Assembly (NCBI GenBank): GCA_000827325.1
Contig: KN832879.1
Coordinates: forward strand, 186,001 to 250,000
Length of the DNA: 64,000 nucleotides
Direction: 5' to 3'
From: Oidiodendron maius Zn
Lineage: Eukaryota; Ascomycota; Leotiomycetes; Myxotrichaceae
Made by a program: the position numbers and the translations under genes. The notes beneath the pieces are model-generated. The model did no database searches and was not told the DNA's origin. It worked only from the letters and a program-made list of their open reading frames with translations. Shown in pieces: positions 55,196-64,000 of this stretch; position 1 is the stretch's first letter; each line of letters opens with the position of its first letter.

Positions 55196-58100
55196 ATGGC
55201 AGAAGATCCAGGTGAGAGCTCCTTGCTTGCTCCCTACCTTTCTTGTGCTTCTGGCGATGGGGGATGGTGAGACTACTATATCTTGCTACTGGCGAGCTGC
55301 GCCCATGGCGGATGAGATAGAAGAGAGGGGCGCAAACGCCTACGATTTTCATCGACATTGCTGACTGATTGACTGACGCATGCACAGTGGCCCCGAGTCT
55401 CAACCTCACGCCCGAGGAGAAACGAGTGTTCGGCCAGCTATTCCAGCGGGCGGATTCAGATGGCCTAGGGGTGGTGACCGGCGAGGTCGCTGTCAAGTTC
55501 TTTGAGAAGACACGGCTTGAGCCGCGTATCCTGGGAGAGGTGCGTATCCTCTACCTTGGTGGCAACACATGTGCCAACACGGCCCATCTTTCATATCAAT
55601 TATAATACTAATGACTCCTGCTCTCTAGATATGGCAGATTGCGGATAAAGAGAATCGAGGCCTGCTCACGCCGGCGGGTTTTGGCATCGTGCTGAGGTTG
55701 ATCGGACACTACCAGGCAGGACGGGATCCCACGCCTGAGCTGGCATTACGTCCTGGTCCACTGCCCAAGTTCGAAGGCCTTACGACTGGCGCTGCTGTCC
55801 AACCTCCTCCTGGGCCTCCTCCGAGCGCTCTGCAGCCTCAGTCCAGTGGGTCGGGGCCTATACGGGTCCCCCCATTGACGCCAGAGAAGGCGGGGCAGTA
55901 TGCGGCGCTGTTTGAGAAGTCAGGAGCTCAAGGCGGCATCCTAGGGGGGGAGCAGGCTAAGCAGATATTCGAGCGTGCGGGTCTACCCAATGAGATCCTG
56001 GGCAGGATCTGGAATCTGGCGGATACGGAACAGCGAGGGGCGCTACAGGTCACCGAGTTCGTGATTGCGATGCATCTGCTGGCGTCGTTCAAGTCAGGGA
56101 GCATGAGAGGCTTGCCCAATGTCCTGCCCGCCGGTCTCTACGAGGCAGCAGCTCGACGACCTCCAAGTCGCCAGTCTACAGCCATGTCAGCCATCCCAAG
56201 ACAGATGAGCGGGACCTCGAACGCTCCTCGGACCGGAAGCCCGCTCAGTAGACCTGCGTTCACTGCTCCTCAGCAGTATCCTCAGGCGTCAGGCTCATCT
56301 AGCGATTGGGCGATTACACCTGCGGAGAAAGCGAAATTTGATTCGATATATGCGACGTTGGATAAGACAAATAAGGGATTCATTACTGGAGATGAAGCTG
56401 TGTCTTTTTTCAGCGAGTCTAAACTCCCCGAGGAGGCGCTAGCACAGATCTGGGACCTGGCAGATATCAACTCCGCAGGGCGATTGTCGAGAGATGAATT
56501 TGCTGTTGCCATGTATCTTATTCGACAACAGCGGAGCAAGCGTGACGGACGAGACTCATTACCGGCATCGCTACCGCCTAACCTGATCCCTCCGAGCATG
56601 CGAAACCAGGTCAGACCTGCCGCTGTCCCGACAGCGCCTGCGTTCGAAAATCCCGCCCCCGCCTTACCAAAGTCAGCCGCCGAGGATCTGTTCGGTCTCG
56701 ATGCACTGTCTACCACCCCTGCAGCGCCTTCATCGACAGATGGCTCTATTTTTGGCGACAGAGGGCCACTCACTCCCACTTCGCCAACCCACGCCTCCCC
56801 TCCTCCACCTCCAGCCGCCATCTTCAAACCATTTGCACCTTCTTCCTCGTTCGGCCAATCCTTGACATATAACACAACCGGGGGCTCCAACAACTCGAAC
56901 CAGTCTCAGCAGAGAAGTATACCACAGCCATCTGCGACAGAGGATCTTCTGGGCGATAATGATCCGGAAATTAGCAAGAGGCTGACGAATGAGACCACTG
57001 AACTTGCAAACCTATCAAATCAGGTCGGAACGTTGTCAAAGCAGATGCATGAGGTGCAAGGACAGCGGGCAAGCTCACAGAATGACCTAACTCAGGCAAA
57101 CTCCCAGAAGCGAGAATTTGAGGTGCGGTTAGCTCAGCTTCGATCATTGTATGAGCAGGAGGTCAAGGATGTGAAGAGCTTAGAGGAACGGCTCACAGCT
57201 TCCCGGAACGAGACCAAGAAGCTGCAGACCGAGTATGCAATGGTTGAGGGGACACTTAAAGACTTGCAGAACCAACATCGCCAAACTACCACTGCGTTGC
57301 AAGCAGATCAGCAAGGAAATGCAACACTAAAGGAGAAGATGAGGGTGGTCAATGGGGAGATCGCACAGTTGAAACCGGTATTGGAGAAGCTGAGGTCAGA
57401 CGCTCGACAACAAAAGGGACTCGTCGCGATTAACAAAAAGCAGCTTACGACAAACGAAAGCGAACGCGAGAAACTGAAGGCTGAGGCCGAAGAGCTGAAC
57501 AAGAGCATCGAGGAGGACACCAAGACCCTCGCGGCTGCTGCAGCTGCGGCGAAGGCCTCGAGTCCACCTCCGGTTGTGAGCCCTGCTCCGTCGACCATGA
57601 GCGCTACGAACCCCTTCTTCAGACGACAACCCAGTACTTCGGAGGCTTCAAATTCGTCTTTCACTGCAACTCCTCCTACTACTCAACAAGATCGCTCTTT
57701 TGATAACGTGTTTGGCCCATCCTTCGGTTCTACTACTGAGGCCCAACCACAGGTGTCCCACCTAGATAGCTTCCCCACACCAACAGCTTCTCCTCCTGCA
57801 TCGCTCAGCCGAGAGGTGGCCCAAGCTGCTGAGCCACCACCCCCGCCTGAATCAAGACAAATAAGCTCGAGTTTCCTGCCTTTCCCTTCAGAACACGATG
57901 AGTCTATCAGTTCATCTAGACAGGTCTCCGCGCCTAATAGCAGATTTGGCGAAGGGTCGACCAGTGCTGAAACTCCTACCAACTATCTCGCAACACCTAC
58001 TGGTTCCTCTGCAGCTGGTGGTCCCTCTGAGGTTCCTAGAGAGGCATCTCCAGGGCTGGATCGAAACTCTAATGCTTCCCCTGCTACAAACGGAGCAAAG

Positions 58101-59379
58101 GAGATTCCCGGTGCCTTTCCCTCAGATACCACTTCTGACGTTGTTGCCACGCCTACTGGGGGAAGTACCCTGAGTGAGCAACAAGCTGCTGATCCATTCG
58201 TGAGCAAAGGCGTAACACGCTCAGGAACTTCGAAGGAAGACTTTGATGCTGCCTTCGCAGGGTTCGGAAGCTCCGCCAAGCCGCAAGAACGTTCTCACAC
58301 TGGAGCTTCTTCACATGATGGGTCGAGTGCCGGACCTGCTACTAATGTCAACAAGGAGTTCCCGCCTATTGCGGAGCTGGATCATGATGATGATGAGAGC
58401 GACAGTGAGAATGAGCGGGGGGGCTTTGATGATGATTTCGCTCCAGCATCACCTGAAAATAAGAAACGAGCTAGTTCCACTGCGCAGCCAGCAGCCTCAA
58501 ATACCAATGGCGCGGGTAGTCTCCTTGGGATTGGATCGAATCTAGATGCCGCGAAGGCAGTTGGCGAGAATCCGCCGACTCCTGGTGCTCATGCGTCCCC
58601 TCCATCATACGGCAAGTCGGTTAGCCCAAGCGAGCAAGCACATGCCGAGGTGCAGCAGTACTCGGGTTTGCTCCCTGAGCGACAAGTACCCGTTTCATCG
58701 GAGCATGCTTCTTCAGCAGCGCCAGCGCCCTCTCAGATAGCCGCCTCGAAAGCGCCTTTCGACGACGATTTCGACGAGTTCGACGACCTCGAGGACGCCA
58801 AAGAGGGTGACGCAGATGACGACTTTGCTAACATCTCAGTCCATGATCGCTCAGGCCTCGACGAGTTCAACCCCATGTTCGACAGCCCACCCTCTACCAA
58901 AGCACCTGAGCACTCCACCCATGGCAGCTCCGCGTTCCTAAGCAGTGGCTCCTTCGGAGACTTCACTCAATCGCCCACTCAGGCGACACCCCCGCCAGCG
59001 CCAGCCAACACCGCTATGAACGACAGTCATGACTGGGATGCCATCTTCGCAGGTCTTGATGGTCCTCAGGCAAGTACCACAGCTGCAGCTGAACCTGCGC
59101 AGCCAGTGGGAAATGGCAGCGCGGCGAGCGCGCCGAAAGAGCAGAGACCCACAGTGGGGAGGGCACTCACGGAAACGGGCACGCATGACGATCCGATATT
59201 AAAGAATTTGACAGGTATGGGGTACGCGAGGAAGGATGCGCTGGCGGCACTGGAGAAGTATGATTATAATCTTGAGAGGGTGAGTTTTTTATTGCGTTCC
59301 TTCTTTTAACACCTCTGAGCTTATAACTAACACTAAGTCTTTAATTCAGGCCGCGAATTACCTCGCTAGCCATTCGTAA
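55196..59379 (+). CDS. EDE1: EH- and UBA-domain endocytic scaffold Ede1
   Basis: Early endocytic scaffold (Eps15-like). Four exons (55196-55211, 55388-55539, 55629-59279, 59350-59379) give 1282 residues. Three EH domains lie at about residues 8-100 (LTPEEKRVFGQLFQRADSDG, IWQIADKENRG), 138-220 (LTPEKAGQYAALFEKSGAQG, IWNLADTEQRGAL) and 282-370 (ITPAEKAKFDSIYATLDKTN, IWDLADINSAGRLSRDEF). A Pro/Ser-rich linker precedes a coiled coil at about 510-690, then a long Ser/Thr/Pro-rich region with acidic DDFDEFDDLEDA and WDAIFAGLDG motifs. The C-terminal UBA domain (NLTGMGYARKDALAALEKYD) is completed by the 30-nt last exon AANYLASHS. The three EH domains bind NPF ligands. Followed on the same strand by SLA1. 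Confidence 0.96.
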
Positions 59380-60535
59380 TCAATGAAGGGGCATAAGGGG
59401 GAACAGGGGAGGAGACATCTTACAGTTTGATGAAGAATGAAGAGATTATGATGTTGTGTGCGTGGGAACGTAGTTTTACCATACCAGATTCGAATAGTAT
59501 AGTGTATTCTATGATGAAGCATTCAGCCAGACGGGAAGTAATGCAGTTTTGTGTCAATTTTTTGAAATTGAGTGAGCAAGTTCCCTACCTCTGAGCATCG
59601 AACATGTCCAGAACGAAGCCGGAGAGACATGACACGGCGATCTTCTGTAGGGACCTGGTGCTGCGCAAGTGATGATCGGTGCAGTAGTTCCCTTGTATAC
59701 GTTTACGTTATTAAATACCGGAGTAAGCCTGAATCAAGATGCAGATGGCAGAATTGGCGGGCGCCACAGGACCCAGGTGGATATAAGACAGCTTGGCAAG
59801 TTTGCTGTAGCATATGGGCCACTGACGATGGAGAGGATGTGGGATATACCGTCTAATATATATATTAATTGGCTTTTACCTCGTCAAGACTCTCATCTCC
59901 CTCGTAGAGCCTTGGCAGCCCCTGTCTCCTCTTCGGCAAGAAAGTGGAGTGGGCATTTCCTGAAGTGGCGTTCACCTCGTGTACGAACGTGTTCCAGGGT
60001 TGTTGAATGAGTTTGAGGCCTTCAGATCCAGGCATGCCGGATAGTCACAAGCGTACAGTAATCCGGCCGACATCCTGGAACCTTTGCTGTACGCTACTTA
60101 CGCTACCCTAAGGACGTTACGTCCCCTACTAACCTCAACTCGACCACCAGAGTTCCAAGCTGCACGCTTCTGGGCGTTGGCATTCATTCATTCACCACCA
60201 GAATCAAGAGTCGTGCTTGCCATACTCCATCTATCCACCTTGGGCTCTAGCTATACATTTTCACTCTTTTCGATCCTTCCCATCCCCTCTATTCGCACTC
60301 GCTCGCCACGCCCCCGTGCCCCGGAACACAAGGCCAGCGCCGGTATCCTCGTGAGCCTGGGAAATCTCTCGCACGGCCCTGAGGGGGGACCGGCGTGCAT
60401 GGGAAAGGCGAGAGAGTGCGAGAAAAGAGGTACTCCCTTTTGCATCTCCCCAGCCGGATTATTCTCATCCGCTCGCGTCGCGATTAACACCCGTCTCACG
60501 AAATAAGGATAGAAGGCAGAGGGTGAGGGCACAAT
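59380..60535. other. Intergenic EDE1-SLA1
   Basis: About 1.16 kb between two co-oriented endocytosis genes: EDE1 3' UTR and SLA1 promoter. Open frames at 59.6-60.5 kb on both strands look like chance. No RNA gene recognised. Confidence 0.5.
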
Positions 60536-63500
60536 ATGGGGTTCCTCGGGGTCTACAAGGCCATCTACGATTACACGCCGCAGGGGGACACGGAGCTTGC
60601 GATCTCAGAAGGGGATATTTTGTACCTGCTAGAGAAGAGCGGGGAGGATGATTGGTGGAAGGCGAAGAAGAAGGCTTCGGGGGAGGAGGAGGACGAGCCG
60701 GTCGGGTTGATACCGAATAATTACGTTGAAGAGGTACGTCTTGTAATGGAGGACCGCGATTTTTGGGTCGTTTGAGCCGAGGAAATATGCAATGAATGCT
60801 ATCAATATGGATGAAGGATCCATGTTCCGGGTTACTGACAATGGTGACCATAGGCACATCCGATACATAAAGCCCGCGCGCTCTACGATTATACCAGACA
60901 GACAGATGAGGAGCTCTCCTTTACAGAGGATACACAGCTAGAGGTGTTTGATACGTCGGATCCGGATTGGATACTGGTCGGTCACGATGGGGAATATGGC
61001 TTCGCGCCTGCAAACTATATCGAGCTTTCCGACGCCCACGAGGAAGCTGCCGCAGCAGAACCGCCGGCACCGAGCCTCCCAAGACGGCCTGCCAAAAGTC
61101 AAGAGGAAGTATCTGAGCCTGCGCGAGAGCCGGAATCGCCGCATGCGAAGAGCCCGGCAGCAGCAATGGCAGGCATTTTAAATCAGCGGAGGACGGCTGC
61201 GGCGTCGCCCGATACACCAACGCCACCACAGTATACACCTGATGGTTCTGATGAAGAAGATGGGCCTGCGCTGCCTGCAAGACCGTCTCTACAGATCAGA
61301 GCCCCTGAGCCTGTCCCTGAACCGAGATCACCGCCTTCAGGTGTGATGGCATCTCCGCCATATAACCGGGCTGCAGGTAGGAGGGACGACGATACGCCTA
61401 TCCATTCGCAACCTGGTTTCCACATGTACAATATTAACGAGATGGTGTCGGTCATGGGTAAGCGCAAGAAGATGCCGACGACATTAGGGATCAATAGCGC
61501 CACGGGCATCATCATGATCGCACCTGAGAAGGCACGGGATGGCCCAGAGCAGACATGGACGGCGGATAAGATGACGCATTACTCCATCGAAGGAAAGCAT
61601 GTCTTCCTCGAACTGGTGCGGCCGAGTAAGAGCGTGGACTTCCATGCAGGCGCCAAAGACACGGCGTATGAGATTGTCAGTGTGCTTGGAGAGCTTGCCG
61701 GGGCCGTCCGGGCGGAGGGGTTACGGGAGGTGATACAGGCCGGGTCTGGCCAGTCCCAGAAGACGGGGAAAATGCTGTACGATTTCATGGCGCAGGGGGA
61801 TGACGAGGTCACAGTGGCAGTCGGGGACGAGGTCATCCTCCTTGACGAGTCGTCGAGCGATGAGTGGTGGAAGGTCCGGCGACTGCGAAACGGTAAAGAG
61901 GGCGTCGTTCCCAGCAGCTACGTGGAGGTCACAGGCACTGTGGACATGTCGAGCTCTATGACGGGTGTCAATGCCGCTAAGTCGCAGGTCGAGCAGAATC
62001 GCCTCGAGGAGGAGCGCCTCGCCAAGGAGTCCCTGAAGGCAGCGCGCGAGGAGGATTCAAAAGGGTCAGAGGTAGGCCCGGGCGTGAAATTACCCGAGAG
62101 AGGGAGCAGTTTGATGGCTGGAGACAGTGGTAACAATCATGGTCAGCAGAGACGCGCGCAAAATGATAGCAGCGGCAGTTCGCGGGCTAAGTCGAGTGAG
62201 TATTCAACTATTGGAAACGTTGGATGTGGCTAAAATATATTAGAACCCGATCCTAGGAAAGTCCGCACGTGGACGGATCGCTCGAAGACGTTCAAGGTCG
62301 ATGCACAGTTCTTAGGTCTTAAGGATGGCAAGATCAATCTCCACAAGACGAACGGCATAAAGATTGCTGTTCCCGTCGACAAAATGTCTGTTGAGGATCT
62401 AGAGTACGTCGAGCACATCACCGGGCAGTCTTTAGACGAGGACAAGCCATTGAGCATGAGAAAACGCTCGACTGGGACCCCGAGCACATCGACTTCGAGA
62501 GGAACTGCTGGTGCAACTATCGAGCATCCCAAGAAGCCTGATTATGACTGGTTTCAGTTCTTCCTGGACTGCGATGTCGCTGTCGGGCTATGCGAGCACT
62601 ATTCGCAGACATTCAATCGGGACTCGATAGATGAAAGCGTGCTGCCTGATGTGGATGCTACTGTTTTACGGACGCTCGGTATTCGTGAAGGAGACATCAT
62701 TAAGATTATGAGGCATCTCGATAAGAAGTATAGCCGAATCGGGGGGAAGCGGGTAGAGAACCCTGACGGAGAGTCTCCTGGCGGCCTCTTCTCAGGCCCA
62801 GGTGGTACCCTGAAGAATAATACAAGGAAAGGTCGTCCAGCACCCGCTGTGCAGACTAATGATGTGGTTGACCCTAAGGCATTCTCGCAAGAGACTCCCA
62901 AGTCGGCGGCGGTCCCTGAAGGCGTTCCTACACCTCTTGCCACGGCTCCTGTACCTGAGAAGAAGGATGTCGTTCGAACAGGGTTTGATGATGATGCTTG
63001 GGATGTAAAGCCTTCGAAGCAACCAGTTGTCGCATCTCAGCCACCTCAACAAGCTCCCGCCACGACTGCCGCTCCCGCTTCAGCTCCCGCACCAGCACAA
63101 CCTAGCATGACTGGCTCGATGCAGGAGCTTTCCCTGCTCACGCAGCCACTGCAGCCTGTGAAAGCGGCGCCACCACCACAGCCTATCGTTGCCCACCCCC
63201 CCGAGCAGCAAGGCCCTCCTCCAGTCACCCCATCTATCTTCCAAGGCATTGGTAACCAGCAGACGGGCGTACCGCAGCCACCACAAAATACCACCCCGGT
63301 CCAGACGACCCTCCCGCAGAATATTGCTCGCCAGAGACCTGCCCCTCCACCATTTCAGAACCAGGGTGGCCTTATTCCCCCTGCGCCTAATCGGCCTCTG
63401 TCAGCACCGCAAGCGAACCAAGCGAGTGGATTTCCTCTACCTCCTCTGCAATCCCAAAGCACCGGTATTCAGTCATCTGCCGGTTTCCAGCAGATTGCCC

Positions 63501-64000
63501 CCCCAGGTCAGAGTCTAGAGGAGATGAGGTTGCGGCAGCAGTATGCAGCTATGAATGGTCCGCAAAACGGCATACAGGGCATGAATCTGATGCCGCAACC
63601 GACTGGGTTCCAGTACAATGGAATGCAGCAAGGTCAGCAGCCGAATGGATTTCAATATCCTATGCAGACTGGATTACAACAGCAGCTACCCATGAACAAC
63701 CTCGGCCCTCAACAAATCTCCCCTCTACAGCAGCATCCCTTCCAACAACCTCTGCAACAGCCTCTCCAGCAGCAGCCTCAACCCACCGGCTTTCAAACCT
63801 CCTTTGCGCCCCAGGCACCACAGCAATTCCCCCAGCCCACAGGTGTCAATGCCTTCCTACCTCCCGCCCTCCAACCAATGCCCACGGGAATCCAGAATCA
63901 TTCTTTCACGACAACTTTCACCCCGCCCCCCATACCCCCGGTGCCTCAACAGCAACAGCAGCCGGTACCAGCCCCGCTCACGCCACAGAAGACAGGCCCA
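60536..64000 (+). CDS. SLA1: Actin cytoskeleton-regulatory endocytic adaptor Sla1 (3' end outside window)
   Basis: Endocytic coat adaptor linking cargo, clathrin and Las17/WASP-driven actin. Exons 60536-60733, 60854-62195 and 62244 to the window end give 1099 residues so far. Two N-terminal SH3 domains (VYKAIYDYTPQGDTELAISE with DDWWKAKKK; KARALYDYTRQTDEELSFTE) precede a Pro-rich linker. A third SH3 lies at about 367-425 (KMLYDFMAQGDDEVTVAVGD, DEWWKVRRLRNGKEGVVPSS). The SHD1 domain starts near residue 518 (RTWTDRSKTFKVDAQFLGLK, GIKIAVPVDKMSVEDLEYVE), followed by a SAM-like SHD2 (DYDWFQFFLDCDVAVGLCEH, ILRTLGI-like VLRTLGIREGDIIKIMRHLD). The Gln/Pro-rich tail carries LxxQxTG-like motifs (LMPQPTG, LTPQKTG), targets of Ark/Prk kinases in yeast. 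Confidence 0.96.

Overview
The window is nuclear DNA of a filamentous ascomycete (Pezizomycotina, most likely Leotiomycetes/Helotiales by the feel of the proteins; the class is an inference). The signs are densely packed genes on both strands, introns of about 46-110 nt with GTRNGT donors, CTAAC/CTGAC branch sites and YAG acceptors, and fungal-only families: Fungal_trans_2 regulator, ARS-binding protein 2, Nce101, fungal AMP deaminase, Sla1 and Ede1. I saw no prophage, plasmid, CRISPR, rRNA or convincing tRNA.

Layout. 1-8.7 kb: partial HEM13 (-) divergent from ATG8 (+), a conserved hypothetical, an Nce101-like micro-protein, the mitochondrial GTP/GDP carrier GGC1 and RNA polymerase III subunit RPC82, all on minus apart from ATG8. 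9-14.6 kb (+): QCR2, ATP15 and the NatC subunit MAK10. 15-24.6 kb: a fasciclin-domain membrane protein (-), a Fungal_trans_2 regulator (+), a PMP47/ANT1-type peroxisomal carrier (-) and ABP2 (+). 25-36 kb: a cytochrome P450 (+), then AMD1, a YEA4-like nucleotide-sugar transporter and the PP2A B subunit CDC55 (all -). 36.5-42.8 kb: a hypothetical gene (+), a secreted PEBP-family protein (-) and a gene-poor island holding one candidate small membrane protein. 42.8-64 kb: VPS1, an LtrA-domain membrane protein and a WW-domain P/Q-rich protein (+), a Pga1-like ER protein (-), then alpha-tubulin, EDE1 and SLA1 (+, SLA1 cut by the window end).

Most genes are housekeeping. Three themes recur: mitochondria and peroxisome (HEM13, GGC1, QCR2, ATP15, PMP47-like), membrane traffic and endocytosis (VPS1, EDE1, SLA1, ATG8) and gene expression (RPC82, ABP2, MAK10, CDC55). 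EDE1 and SLA1, an early endocytic scaffold and an actin-linked coat adaptor, are direct neighbours on one strand. I found no credible undescribed multi-gene system. The more unusual signals are in gene structure: a GC-AG intron in alpha-tubulin whose retention would keep the frame, two consecutive micro-exons in the YEA4-like gene, many first exons of 3-35 nt, and an AMD1 intron whose retention would remove a long C-terminal tail.
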